A stretch of 64,000 nucleotides of DNA, from NCBI RefSeq assembly GCF_011758655.1, contig NZ_JAAMPA010000002.1, positions 62,001 to 126,000 on the forward strand, in the 5' to 3' direction. This DNA comes from Modestobacter marinus (lineage in GTDB: Bacteria; Actinomycetota; Actinomycetes; Mycobacteriales; Geodermatophilaceae). The number at the start of each line of letters is the position of its first letter. Position 1 is the first letter of the stretch. The translations under genes and the position numbers were made by a program. Shown here in pieces: positions 36,067 to 45,059 of the stretch. Below the pieces are notes generated by a model that made no database searches, was not told the DNA's origin, and saw only the letters and a list, made by a program, of their open reading frames with translations.

Positions 36067-36926
36067 GCGCGCGGGTCGCGCTGGTCAGCAGCGAGCGGGG
36101 GCTGCGCGTCGACCCGGACCTGCCGATCGCAGCCCCCGCGCTGCGGTCGGCGGGGCTGGCCGTCGACCTGGTCCGGTGGGACGACCCGGACGTCGACTGG
36201 GCCGGGTACGACCTCGCCGTCGTCCGCTCGTGCTGGGACTACGCCTGGCGGCGGGCGGAGTTCCTGGCCTGGGCGGCGGCTGTCCCGCGACTGCGCAACC
36301 CCGCACCCGTGCTCGCCTGGAACACCGACAAGCGGCACCTGCGCGACGTCGCCGCCGCCGGGCTGCCCGTCGTCCCCACCGTCTGGGACCCCACCGAGGC
36401 CGCCCAGCTGCCGGACGCGGGGGAGTGGGTGGTGAAGCCGACGGTCTCCGCCGGCTCCCGGGACACCGCCCGGTGGAGCGATCCGGCCGCGGCGCTCGGG
36501 CACGTCGCCGAGCTGACCGCCGCCGGCCGGACGGCGATGGTGCAGCCCTACCTGCCCAGCGTGGACGACGCCGGGGAGACCGCGATGCTCTTCCTCGGCG
36601 GGCGGTTCTCCCACGCCGTGCGCAAGGGGCCGCTGCTGCAGCGCGGGGAGGGCGTGCGCCAGGACCGGGACAGCCGCGGCGACCTGCGCGCGGTCGACCC
36701 GACGCCGGCGCAGCGGGCGGTGGCGCAGGCGGTGTTCGACGCCGTCCCCGACCTGGTGCCGGGCGCCGAGCCGCCGCTGTACGCCCGGATCGACCTGGTG
36801 GCCGACGCCGCCGGCGACCCGGTGCTGCTCGAGCTGGAGCTCACCGAGCCCAGCCTCTTCCTGCCCCAGGCGCCGGACACGGCGGTGGCGCAGCTGGCCG
36901 GGGCCGTGCAGGACGCGATCGGGTGA
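36063..36926 (+). CDS. ATP-grasp domain protein (RimK/glutathione-synthetase-like)
   Basis: 287 aa. Pattern: LVRWDDPDVDWAGYD then VRSCWDYAWR near the N-terminus, AWNTDKRHLRDVAAAGLPVV, WVVKPTVSAGSRDT (nucleotide lysine) and DPVLLELELTEPSLF (Mg ligands). This is a known but poorly characterised ATP-grasp group with distant similarity to the cyclo-ligase of D-cycloserine synthesis. GTG overlaps the semialdehyde dehydrogenase stop (GTGA), so it is co-translated with aldarate genes for no obvious metabolic reason. Confidence 0.8.
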   Translation: MSARVALVSSERGLRVDPDLPIAAPALRSAGLAVDLVRWDDPDVDWAGYDLAVVRSCWDYAWRRAEFLAWAAAVPRLRNPAPVLAWNTDKRHLRDVAAAGLPVVPTVWDPTEAAQLPDAGEWVVKPTVSAGSRDTARWSDPAAALGHVAELTAAGRTAMVQPYLPSVDDAGETAMLFLGGRFSHAVRKGPLLQRGEGVRQDRDSRGDLRAVDPTPAQRAVAQAVFDAVPDLVPGAEPPLYARIDLVADAAGDPVLLELELTEPSLFLPQAPDTAVAQLAGAVQDAIG

Positions 36927-36954
36927 GGACCGCACCGGTGCGCCGGCCGCCGGC

Positions 36955-37884
36955 GTGACCGCGGTGCTGGGCGGGTTCGCCGCCCTCGCCGCGGTCATCG
37001 CCGTCGGCTGGGTCACCGCGCGCACCGGGGTGCTGGGCGAGGGCGCCACCGGGGTGCTCTCCCGGCTGTCCTACTACGTCGCCACCCCGGCGCTGCTGCT
37101 GCTCACCCTGGCCGACGCCGACCCGGCCACCCTGCTGACCGCGGCCCTGGTCGCCACCGGCGGCAGCGCGCTGGTCGCCGGGCTGCTCTACGCCGGGCTG
37201 GCCCGCTGGTGGTGGCGGCTGGCCCCGGCGCAGCTGGCCACCGGTGCGCTGGCATCGGGCTACGTCAACGCCGGCAACCTCGGCATCCCGATCGCGGTGT
37301 ACGTGCTGGGCGACGCCTCCTACGTCGCCCCCGTCCTGCTGTTCCAGGTGCTGGTGATGGCCCCGGTCGGGCTGTCGGTGCTGGCCGGCTCCCGCGGCCC
37401 GGACGAGGCCGCGCCGTCCCGGTGGCGGGTGGTCACCCAGCCGGTGCGCACCCCGGTGGTGCTGGGCTGCGTGCTCGGGCTGCTGCTGGCCGAGACCGGG
37501 CTGCGGCTGCCCACGCTGGTGCTGCGACCGGTCGAGCTGCTCGCCGCCCTCGCCGTCCCGGCCGCGCTGCTCGCCTTCGGCTCCGGGCTGCGCGGTGCGC
37601 CGCGGCCCGCCTCCGGCGACGGCCGCGGTCAGGTGTGGCTGGCGGTGGGACTCAAGACGCTCGTGCAGCCGACGGTGGCCTACCTGGTCGGCCGGTGGGC
37701 GGTCGACCTGTCCGGGGTGCCGCTGCTCGCGGTCACCCTCACCTCCGCGCTGCCGACCGCGCAGAACGTGTTCGTCTACGCCACCGCCTACGACCGCGGC
37801 ACCGCACTGGCCCGGGACGCCGTCCTGCTGACCACGGTGCTGTCGGTCCCGGTGCTGGTGGGGGTGGCGGTGGTCCTCGGATGA
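36955..37884 (+). CDS. Auxin efflux carrier (AEC) family transporter
   Basis: 309 aa, ten predicted helices in two halves. Family motif SGYVNAGNLGIPIAVYVLG in the first half and TSALPTAQNVFVYA in the second. AEC members export or exchange dicarboxylates such as malate in bacteria. A GTG at 36955 is used. Placed before the malate:quinone oxidoreductase gene, so a C4-dicarboxylate substrate is plausible. Confidence 0.85.
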   Translation: MTAVLGGFAALAAVIAVGWVTARTGVLGEGATGVLSRLSYYVATPALLLLTLADADPATLLTAALVATGGSALVAGLLYAGLARWWWRLAPAQLATGALASGYVNAGNLGIPIAVYVLGDASYVAPVLLFQVLVMAPVGLSVLAGSRGPDEAAPSRWRVVTQPVRTPVVLGCVLGLLLAETGLRLPTLVLRPVELLAALAVPAALLAFGSGLRGAPRPASGDGRGQVWLAVGLKTLVQPTVAYLVGRWAVDLSGVPLLAVTLTSALPTAQNVFVYATAYDRGTALARDAVLLTTVLSVPVLVGVAVVLG

Positions 37885-37928
37885 CGGGAGGACGGCATGA
37901 GGAGGGCGACTTGAGGAAGGGAGCTGCG

Positions 37929-39419
37929 GTGACGGGCACGGAGGAGCGGGACGTCGTCCTGGTGGGCGGCGGGGTGATAAGCGCGACCCTGGGGGTGCTG
38001 CTCAGCGAGCTGGAGCCGAGCTGGACGATCACCGTCGTCGAGCGGCTGGACGCCGCGGGGCTGGAGAGCTCCAGCGCGTGGAACAACGCCGGCACCGGGC
38101 ACGCCGGGCTCTGCGAGTTCAACTACACCCCGCGCCGGCCCGACGGCACGGTCGACCCGACCAGCGCGGTGGAGATCGGCGAGCAGTTCCTCACCTCGCT
38201 GCACCTGTGGGCCCAGCTGACCGAGCGTGGCCTGCTCGGTGCGCCCGGGGACTTCATCCGCTCGGTGCCGCACATGGGCTTCGGCCGGGGCGCCGACGGG
38301 GTGGCCTACCTGCGTGCCCGCTGGGCGGCCCTGGCCGACCACCCGCTCTTCGCCGGTCAGGAGTTCTCCGACGACCCCGCGGTGCTCGCCCGGTGGCTGC
38401 CGCTGGTGTTCGACCAGCGGCCGGCCGGTGAGCCGGTGGCGGCCACCCGCTCGGCGCAGGGCACCGACGTGGACTTCGGCGTGCTCACCCGGCGGCTGCT
38501 GGACGTGCTGGCCGGCCGCGGCGCGGACGTGCGGTTCGGCCAGGAGGTGCGCGCGCTGCGCCGGCACGGCGACCGCTGGCACCTCGACGTCCGGGACCGC
38601 CGCACCGGCGCACGCCGGCGGCTGCGGACGCCCTACGTCTTCGTCGGCGCCGGGGGCGGCACCCTGCCGCTGCTGCAGTCGGCCCGGGTGCCGGAGGTGC
38701 GCAGCCACGGCGTCTTCCCGATCAGCGGCCAGTTCCTGCGCACCGACCGCCCGGAGCTGGTGGCTGCGCACGGCGCCAAGCTCTACGGCCACGCGGCGCC
38801 CGGCGCGCCGCCGATCTCGGTGCCGCACCTGGACCGCCGGGTCGTCGACGGCCGGGAGCACCTGCTCTTCGGCCCGTTCGCCGCCTTCTCCCCGCGGTTC
38901 CTCACCCAGGGCCGGCTCACCGACCTGGTGCGCTCGGTGCGGCCGGGCAACCTGCCGACCCTGCTGGCCGCGGCCCGGGACAACCGCGCCCTGATGGCCT
39001 ACCTGGTGCGCCAGCTGCGGCAGACAGGTGAGGACAAGATCGCGGCGCTGGCGGAGTTCGTGCCCTCGGTGCGCGCCGAGGACTGGGAGCTGGTCACCGC
39101 CGGCCAGCGGGTGCAGGTGCTCAAGACCGCCGACGGCCGGGGCAGCATGGTCGGCTTCGGCACCGAGCTGCTGACGTCGGCCGGCGGCTCGCTGGCCGCG
39201 CTGCTCGGTGCCTCGCCGGGTGCCTCGACCGCCGCCGCGACGATGGTCGACGTGCTGGCGGCCAGCTTCCCGGGGCGGATGGCCGGCTGGGCGCCGCAAC
39301 TGGACGAGCTGGCCCCCGCCGCCGGCACCGTCCGCGGCTGGGACGCCGACCGGCTCGCCGCGACCGTGGCCTCCGCCCGCGCGGTGCTGCAGCTGACCCC
39401 CGGAGGAGACCCCGCATGA
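37929..39419 (+). CDS. mqo: Malate:quinone oxidoreductase
   Basis: 496 aa. FAD fold VLVGGGVISATLGVLLSELE, family stretch ESSSAWNNAGTGHAGLCEFN, and the C-terminal LLGASPGASTAAATM. Peripheral membrane flavoprotein oxidising malate to oxaloacetate and passing electrons to menaquinone. The GTG at 37929 follows AAGGGAG and matches the mycobacterial N-terminus. An ATG at 37881, overlapping the AEC stop, would add 16 residues in frame. Stop overlaps the next ATG. Confidence 0.92.
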   Translation: MTGTEERDVVLVGGGVISATLGVLLSELEPSWTITVVERLDAAGLESSSAWNNAGTGHAGLCEFNYTPRRPDGTVDPTSAVEIGEQFLTSLHLWAQLTERGLLGAPGDFIRSVPHMGFGRGADGVAYLRARWAALADHPLFAGQEFSDDPAVLARWLPLVFDQRPAGEPVAATRSAQGTDVDFGVLTRRLLDVLAGRGADVRFGQEVRALRRHGDRWHLDVRDRRTGARRRLRTPYVFVGAGGGTLPLLQSARVPEVRSHGVFPISGQFLRTDRPELVAAHGAKLYGHAAPGAPPISVPHLDRRVVDGREHLLFGPFAAFSPRFLTQGRLTDLVRSVRPGNLPTLLAAARDNRALMAYLVRQLRQTGEDKIAALAEFVPSVRAEDWELVTAGQRVQVLKTADGRGSMVGFGTELLTSAGGSLAALLGASPGASTAAATMVDVLAASFPGRMAGWAPQLDELAPAAGTVRGWDADRLAATVASARAVLQLTPGGDPA

Positions 39420-40840
39420 CCGCCACCGACACCCTCCTCCCCGCACTGCGCGCGGCCCTGGGGCCGGCCGGGCTGGTCACCGACCCCGACCAGATCGGGA
39501 GCTACCTCACCGACTGGCGGGGTGCCTGGTCCGGCGCGGCGGCCGCGGTGGTGCGGCCGGGCAGCACCGCGGAGGTCGCCGCGGTGCTGCGGCTGTGCCG
39601 GGACGCCGGGGTCGCCGTCGTCCCGCAGGGCGGCAACACCGGCCTGTGCGGCGGGGCGGTGCCCGACGCCTCGGGCCGGCAGGTCGTGCTGTCGCTGGGC
39701 CGGATGCGCCGGGTACGTGAGCTCGACCCGGCCAACCAGACGATCACCGTGGAGGCCGGCGCGGTGCTGCAGTCGGTGCAGGAGGCCGCGGCCGCCGCCG
39801 GCCGGCTGTTCCCGCTGTCGCTGGGCTCGGAGGGCAGCGCCACGATCGGCGGCACCCTGGCCACCAACGCCGGCGGCACCGCGGTGCTGCGCTACGGCAC
39901 CATGCGCGACCTGGTGCTGGGCCTGGAGGTGGTGCTCCCGGACGGCCGGGTGTGGCACGGGCTGCGCGGCCTGCGCAAGGACAACACCGGCTACGACCTC
40001 AAGCACCTGTTCGTCGGCGCGGAGGGCACGCTCGGGGTGATCACCGCGGCGGTGCTGAAGCTGTTCCCCGCCGTCCGCAGCCGGGCCACCGCCTGGGTGG
40101 CGCTGCCCGGGCCCGCGGCGGCGGTCGAGCTGATCGAGGTGGTGCGCGCGCTGGCCGGCGACCGGCTCACCGGGTTCGAGGTGATGAGCCGGCAGAGCGT
40201 GGCGTTCGTGCTCGCGCACGCGGCCGGGGTCCGCGACCCGTTTCCCGCACCGCACCCCTGGTACGCCCTGGTCGAGCTGAGCGACACGCTGCCCGGCGCC
40301 GGGCTGGCCGAGGTGCTGGAGACCGCGCTGGGGGAGGCGTTCGACCGCGACCTCGCCCGCGACGCGGTGATCGGGTCCGGCTCGGCCCAGGTCGCTTCAC
40401 TCTGGGCACTGCGGGAGGGGATATCGGAGGCGCAGAACGCCGAGGGGCCCAGCCTCAAGCACGACGTGACGGTGCCGGTCAGCCGCATCCCGGAGTTCGT
40501 CGAGCGGACCGACCGGGCGCTGGCCGCGGCGCTGCCCGGCATCCGGGTCGTGGCCTACGGGCACGTCGGCGACGGCAACCTGCACTACAACCTGAGCAAG
40601 CCGGTGGGCTCGGCGGACGCCGCGTTCCGGGCCCGGGCCGACGAGCTGGCCCGGGTCGTCTACGACTCGACGGCCGCCTTCGCCGGCAGCATCAGCGCGG
40701 AGCACGGCATCGGCCAGGCCAAGCGGGACCTGCTCGCCGACTACGAGGACCCCCTGGAGCTGGAGCTGATGCGCGGGGTGAAGGCCCTGCTCGACCCCGC
40801 CGGGCTGATGAACCCGGGCAAGGTGCTGCCGGCGGGGTGA
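39416..40840 (+). CDS. FAD-linked 2-hydroxyacid dehydrogenase (D-lactate/D-2-hydroxyglutarate type)
   Basis: 474 aa. FAD-binding PCMH domain with PQGGNTGLCGGAVPD and TIGGTLATNAGGTAVLRYGT. C-terminal catalytic half with the metal-site motif YGHVGDGNLHYN and SAEHGIGQAKRDLL. The group includes D-lactate, glycolate and D-2-hydroxyglutarate dehydrogenases. Coupled to mqo by an ATGA overlap and downstream of a 2-oxoglutarate-producing pathway, so D-2-hydroxyglutarate is a reasonable guess, no more. Confidence 0.88.
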   Translation: MTATDTLLPALRAALGPAGLVTDPDQIGSYLTDWRGAWSGAAAAVVRPGSTAEVAAVLRLCRDAGVAVVPQGGNTGLCGGAVPDASGRQVVLSLGRMRRVRELDPANQTITVEAGAVLQSVQEAAAAAGRLFPLSLGSEGSATIGGTLATNAGGTAVLRYGTMRDLVLGLEVVLPDGRVWHGLRGLRKDNTGYDLKHLFVGAEGTLGVITAAVLKLFPAVRSRATAWVALPGPAAAVELIEVVRALAGDRLTGFEVMSRQSVAFVLAHAAGVRDPFPAPHPWYALVELSDTLPGAGLAEVLETALGEAFDRDLARDAVIGSGSAQVASLWALREGISEAQNAEGPSLKHDVTVPVSRIPEFVERTDRALAAALPGIRVVAYGHVGDGNLHYNLSKPVGSADAAFRARADELARVVYDSTAAFAGSISAEHGIGQAKRDLLADYEDPLELELMRGVKALLDPAGLMNPGKVLPAG

Positions 40841-40849
40841 GCCGGCGCA

Positions 40850-40879
40850 GTCCGGTCCCGGGGGCACCCGGGACCGGAC
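40850..40879. terminator. Hairpin between convergent transcripts
   Basis: Perfect 13-bp stem GTCCGGTCCCGGG / CCCGGGACCGGAC with loop GGCA, starting 10 bp after the dehydrogenase stop and ending 9 bp before the stop of the opposing esterase-like gene. Confidence 0.8.
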
Positions 40880-40888
40880 GGCGGGGGG

Positions 40889-42130
40889 TCAGCGGGCGCG
40901 GCCGCCGCGGGCGTTGATCGACGCCAGGGCCGGGTCGACCTGCAGGTCCTCGTCGAGCTGGATGACGACGTGCTCGTTGTCGTCGGGCACCCCGGCGGTG
41001 CGCCCGGCCGAGCCCGGGTAGTTGTTGTCGTTGCCGACGATGATGTGGTGGTCGTCCAGCACGGCGATCTGCTCGATCGTGACGAACGGGAAGGTGAAGT
41101 AGCCGCCCTTCGCGCCACCGACGCCCTGCGGGTCCGGGATGGCCATCAGGTTGGATAGCAGCCGCTTGTCGGCGTAGCCGTCCCGGTCGATGTCCCGGGT
41201 GTCGACGAGGTAGACGGCCTTGAGCTGCGCCGTCGGGCCCTGGCCGTTGTCCCGCTCCAGGACGAGGAAGCGGTTCTGGTCCAGCGCGACCATGTCGCCG
41301 AGGGCGTTGCCCGGCACCTCGAAGCGCACCTTGGCCTTGAGGCCGGTGTAGACGCCGCGGCGGGTGTCGAAGGAGTAGATGCGGCGGGTGGCCGGGTCGT
41401 CGCCGGCGACGGCGCCCTCGAGCATCGGGTAGAGAGTGTGGCCGTCGACGCCCAGCGCCATGCCCTCGAAGCCCTTGCTCGACCCCAGCGTCGGAGCGGC
41501 ACCGCCCAGGTCCCACGCCTCGGGGGCGCGGACGCCCTCGGGCTGGACCGGCGCGGACAGCACCCGGCCCTGCGCGTCGACGTGCACCACGCTGGGGCCG
41601 AACTCCTCACCGATCCAGAACGTGCCGTCGGGCATCCGCTGGAAGGACTCCGGGTCCAGGTCGGCGCCGGTGAGCCGGCGGTCGCTGCGGGTCAGCGGGA
41701 AGGGGAGCTTGCCGTCGGGGTCGGAGAGGCTGAAGCCGCCGTCGAGCACCGTCGTCTGCTGGGTGGTGGTGTCGATGTGCACCCGGATGACGCGCAGCAG
41801 GAAGTCGGCGCTGTTGGCCTTGGTGCCGTAGCCGTTGTCCTCCAGCACCAGCCAGTCGTCGCCGTCCCGCAGCAGGCCGGAGAAGCCCTGGATCGGCTGG
41901 GCGGGGAACGGCGGGGTGACCCCGTTGGCGGGGCTCGCCAGCGCGCCGGAGGAGACCTGCTCGCCGAAGGTGGCCGAGGGCAGGACCGAGCGGCCGACCA
42001 GCTCGGCCTGCTGGCTGCCGTTGCCCTGGGGCACGGTGGGGGAGCCGCCGGCGAACGCCGGGACGGCGACGGCGGTCAGCAGACCGGCAGCGGTGAGGGT
42101 CAGGGCGACACGGCGGGACGGTCGGCGCAC
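40889..42130 (-). CDS. Secreted esterase/phytase-like beta-propeller protein
   Basis: 413 aa from GTG 42130 (AGGAGAG upstream). Signal peptide: RRPSRRVALTLTAAGLLTAV followed by AVPAFAGG, probably cut after AFA. The mature part fits the phytase-like (esterase-like activity of phytase) family: FSGLLRDGDDWLVLEDNGYG, PESFQRMPDGTFWIGEEFGP, NRFLVLERDNGQG. Likely an exported phosphoesterase or hydrolase; family members are little studied. Single gene between two transcription-ending hairpins. Confidence 0.85.
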   Translation of the reverse strand: MRRPSRRVALTLTAAGLLTAVAVPAFAGGSPTVPQGNGSQQAELVGRSVLPSATFGEQVSSGALASPANGVTPPFPAQPIQGFSGLLRDGDDWLVLEDNGYGTKANSADFLLRVIRVHIDTTTQQTTVLDGGFSLSDPDGKLPFPLTRSDRRLTGADLDPESFQRMPDGTFWIGEEFGPSVVHVDAQGRVLSAPVQPEGVRAPEAWDLGGAAPTLGSSKGFEGMALGVDGHTLYPMLEGAVAGDDPATRRIYSFDTRRGVYTGLKAKVRFEVPGNALGDMVALDQNRFLVLERDNGQGPTAQLKAVYLVDTRDIDRDGYADKRLLSNLMAIPDPQGVGGAKGGYFTFPFVTIEQIAVLDDHHIIVGNDNNYPGSAGRTAGVPDDNEHVVIQLDEDLQVDPALASINARGGRAR

Positions 42131-42304
42131 GGGGGCTCTCCTGGGTCGGGCGGTGGAGCGGGCCGGCTGACCGTGTCGCGGCGAGGCAGCCGCCGGTCGG
42201 CGTCCCCATGACCGTTCTGTGAGCCCACCGTGAACGTGCCGGGTCGGTGGCCCGCGGGCCCGGCGCGCGGGTTGGCCGGGCGCCGTCCGGGCTACTGGGG
42301 ACCG

Positions 42305-42910
42305 GTGACGACGCGGCTGCGCTTCGACGGCTGGATCCTGGGCACCGGCACCACCTCCGGCACCCGGGTGGTGCTCGGGCACTGGCCGTCCTCGCCGCTG
42401 GGCGCCTTCTCCGACGTGATGGTGCAGCGGCCCGACGGCCACCGGGTGCTGCTCGCCCCGAGCGAGGAGGTCGCCGAGTTCGTCGGCTCGACCTACACCT
42501 TCGACGAGGTACGGCTGACCGGCGTCGAGGTCGCCCGGCCGGACGAGCGGACCTGGTCACTGCACGCCGGGCCGCTGCGGCTGACCGCCCGGGTCGGCCG
42601 CCGTCCCGCGCTCGGTCTCCTGCTCCGCGCCGTGCCGGCCCCGCTGGCCCGCACGCCGGCCTGGGTCGGGTTGCTCGACCCGCCGGCGCGGCTGCTCACC
42701 GGGCTGCGCACCACCGGCTCGGCCGGCAACGGGCGCACCGAGCACTACGGCGTCCAGGACCTGCACCGGCTGGCCGCCGTCGAGGCCGGCTGGGACGGCG
42801 AGCCGCTGGGCGACCTCGCCCCGGTGCGTCCCCCGGTCACCTTCGGGTTCGGCTCGGTGCCGCCGGAGCCCTCGGTGGTCCGGGTGACCACCACCGTCCG
42901 CCTGCCCTGA
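42305..42910 (+). CDS. Hypothetical protein
   Basis: 201 aa from GTG 42305. No signal peptide; one weakly hydrophobic stretch (LGLLLRAVPAPLARTPAWVG). Sequence features such as LRFDGWILGTGTTSGTRVVL and VMVQRPDGHRVLLAPSEEVA suggest a beta-rich fold. I do not recognise a family. Lies alone between a gap of 175 bp and a hairpin that includes its stop codon. Confidence 0.6.
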   Translation: MTTRLRFDGWILGTGTTSGTRVVLGHWPSSPLGAFSDVMVQRPDGHRVLLAPSEEVAEFVGSTYTFDEVRLTGVEVARPDERTWSLHAGPLRLTARVGRRPALGLLLRAVPAPLARTPAWVGLLDPPARLLTGLRTTGSAGNGRTEHYGVQDLHRLAAVEAGWDGEPLGDLAPVRPPVTFGFGSVPPEPSVVRVTTTVRLP

Positions 42911-42943
42911 CCTCACCTCCGCCGGGACGGGCGCGAGGTCAGG
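42906..42943. terminator. Hairpin spanning both stop codons of convergent genes
   Basis: CCTGACCTC (42906-42914) pairs with GAGGTCAGG (42935-42943). The arms contain the TGA of the upstream plus-strand gene and the TGA of the YCII-like gene on the minus strand. Confidence 0.5.
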
Positions 42944-43223
42944 TCGCCGGAGCGTCCCCCACGACGACGTTCCACGGCCGGATCGTCCACCCGGTCACCA
43001 GGCCGTGGACGACGTAGGGGTCGGCCTCGACGAACCGCTCGACGACCTCCCGCGGCGCGGTCCAGACCAGCAGTGCGCGGTCGAAGGGGTCCGGCAGGGC
43101 GCCGGCCAGCAGCAGCTCGCCGCGCTCGTGGGCGGCCCGGGCCAGCTCCAGGTGGTCCGAGCGCAGCGCCGTCCGGCGCTCCAGGTAGTCCTCGGCCAGC
43201 GTGTACTCCAGCAGCAGGTGCAT
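42939..43223 (-). CDS. YCII-related protein
   Basis: 94 aa, dimeric alpha/beta-barrel type. Family features: LLLEYTLAEDYLERRTALRS, the DH pair in SDHLELARAA, GELLLAGALPDP and FVEADPYVVHGLV. YciI-like proteins are small putative hydrolases or lyases of unknown substrate. ATG at 43223. Divergent from the alcohol dehydrogenase. Confidence 0.8.
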   Translation of the reverse strand: MHLLLEYTLAEDYLERRTALRSDHLELARAAHERGELLLAGALPDPFDRALLVWTAPREVVERFVEADPYVVHGLVTGWTIRPWNVVVGDAPAT

Positions 43224-43303
43224 GGCCGCCACCCTCACACACCGGCGGTTGCCGACGCCGCGCACGGGGCACCCCCCGGCCGACGAGCTGCCCAGGAGGC
43301 ACC

Positions 43304-44452
43304 ATGCGCGCGATGACGTACCGAGGCCCGTACAAGATCAGGGTCGAGGAGAAGGACCGGCCCCGGATCGAGCACCCGAACGACGCGATCGTCCGGGTGA
43401 CGCTGGCCGCGATCTGCGGTTCGGACCTGCACCTCTACCACGGGCTGATGCCGGACACCCGGGTCGGCCACACTTTCGGCCACGAGTTCATCGGCGTCGT
43501 CGACGAGGTGGGCCCGTCGGTGCAGCACCTGCAGGTCGGCGACCGGGTGATGGTGCCGTTCAACGTCTTCTGCGGCTCGTGCTGGTTCTGCGCCCGCGGT
43601 CTGTACTCCAACTGCCACAACGTGAACCCGAACGCCACCGCGGTCGGTGGCATCTACGGCTACTCGCACACCACGGGCGGTTACGACGGCGGGCAGGCCG
43701 AGTACGTGCGGGTGCCCTTCGCCGACGTCGGGCCGGTGAAGATCCCCGACTGGATGCACGACGAGGACGCCGTGCTGCTCACCGACGCCGCCGCCACCGG
43801 GTACTTCGGGGCGCAGCTGGGCGAGATCGTCGAGGGCGACACCGTGGTGGTCCTGGGTGCCGGGCCGGTGGGCCTGATCGCCGCCCAGTCGTCCTGGCTG
43901 ATGGGCGCCGGCCGGGTGATCGTCGTCGACCACCTCACCGAGCGGCTGGCCAAGGCCCGGGAGATGGCCCACGCCGAGACCCTCGACTACGACCAGCTGG
44001 ACGACGTCGTGGTCGAGCTGAAGCAGCAGACCGACTTCCTCGGCGCCGACGTCGTCATCGACGCGGTCGGTGCCGAGGCCGACGGCAACGCCCTCCAGCA
44101 GATCACCGGGCCGAAGCTCAAGCTCCAGGGCGGGTCGGCGACGGCGCTGAACTGGGCGATCGACGCGGCACGCAAGGGCGGCACGATCGCGGTGGTGGGC
44201 GCCTACGGCCCGATCCCGAACGCGGTCAAGTTCGGCGACGCGATGAACAAGGGCCTGACCCTGCGGATGAACCAGACCCCGGTGAAGCGGCAGTGGCCCC
44301 GGATGTTCGAGCACGTGCGCAACGGTCACCTGACCCCGCGGCAGATGGTCACCCACCGGTTCCCGCTGGACGACGTCGCCGAGGCCTACCACGTCTTCTC
44401 CGCCAAGCTCGACGGCTGCATCAAGCCGCTCGTCGTGCCCGGCGCCCACTGA
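43304..44452 (+). CDS. Zinc-dependent alcohol dehydrogenase, glutathione-independent formaldehyde dehydrogenase-like
   Basis: 382 aa. Catalytic zinc residues in AICGSDLHLYHG and GHEFIGVV, structural cysteines in FCGSCWFCARGLYSNC, cofactor motif VLGAGPVGLIA. Same subfamily as the gene at 11830-13038, with which it shares the N-P-N-A/G stretch after the structural lobe and an extra loop in the cofactor domain. GGAGG before the ATG. The 13-bp gap to the next gene suggests an operon. Confidence 0.87.
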   Translation: MRAMTYRGPYKIRVEEKDRPRIEHPNDAIVRVTLAAICGSDLHLYHGLMPDTRVGHTFGHEFIGVVDEVGPSVQHLQVGDRVMVPFNVFCGSCWFCARGLYSNCHNVNPNATAVGGIYGYSHTTGGYDGGQAEYVRVPFADVGPVKIPDWMHDEDAVLLTDAAATGYFGAQLGEIVEGDTVVVLGAGPVGLIAAQSSWLMGAGRVIVVDHLTERLAKAREMAHAETLDYDQLDDVVVELKQQTDFLGADVVIDAVGAEADGNALQQITGPKLKLQGGSATALNWAIDAARKGGTIAVVGAYGPIPNAVKFGDAMNKGLTLRMNQTPVKRQWPRMFEHVRNGHLTPRQMVTHRFPLDDVAEAYHVFSAKLDGCIKPLVVPGAH

Positions 44453-44465
44453 GGGAGCGACCACC

Positions 44466-45047
44466 ATGACCGAGCCCGACGTCCCCACCGCCTACGTCCG
44501 CGACAAGCGGACCCCGCCGCCGAGCCGGGAGGAGCTGCGCGCCCGCATCCCCGGCTGGGGCGTCGACCTCGACCCCGCCGACCGGCCGTCGTCCCCCAAG
44601 CTGCAGTACCCCGCCGACACCGGCGCCCACTGGGACTTCCCGGACCGGCAGCCGGGGTCCGCGGGGCGGGAGCGCTCGATCGAGCACGCGTTCGTGACGC
44701 CGGTGTTCGGCACCGCCCAGCCGCTGCACGGGCCGTCCGGGGCGATCCGCCGGCTGGCCTACGAGCGGTTCAGCGAGGCCCGGCTGGCGCACTGGCTGCT
44801 GCTCGTGGCCGGGGACCGGGTCGACGCCTGGGGTGCGCACCTGGCGTCCTTCGCCTCGCCCCGTCCCGACGTGCCGGCGACCGGGGTGCGCACCGAGCTC
44901 TCGCACGGCGGGCTGCGCTCGCGGTCCGGCCGGTCCGACCGGCGCCACCAGCTGCTGGACCCGGTGCTGGTGGCCGGCCCGTGGGCGGTCGCCGCCGGCG
45001 TCGGCGGGCTCGCCGTCCGACGGCTGGGCCGCGCGCTGCGGCGCTGA
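44466..45047 (+). CDS. Hypothetical protein downstream of the alcohol dehydrogenase
   Basis: 193 aa. Charged N-terminus (YVRDKRTPPPSREELRARIP), Pro-rich middle, then a weak hydrophobic helix (LAHWLLLVAG) and a more convincing C-terminal one (LVAGPWAVAAGVGGLAV) ending in RRLGRALRR, so it may be tail-anchored. No known family. GAGGGAGCG precedes the ATG. Confidence 0.6.
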   Translation: MTEPDVPTAYVRDKRTPPPSREELRARIPGWGVDLDPADRPSSPKLQYPADTGAHWDFPDRQPGSAGRERSIEHAFVTPVFGTAQPLHGPSGAIRRLAYERFSEARLAHWLLLVAGDRVDAWGAHLASFASPRPDVPATGVRTELSHGGLRSRSGRSDRRHQLLDPVLVAGPWAVAAGVGGLAVRRLGRALRR

Positions 45048-45059
45048 CCCGCCGCCCGG

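Noticed and set aside
37881-37928. ATG overlapping the AEC stop as the start of mqo
   Set aside because: It would add 16 residues not seen in Mqo proteins. The GTG at 37929 has AAGGGAG at good distance. Kept only as an alternative.
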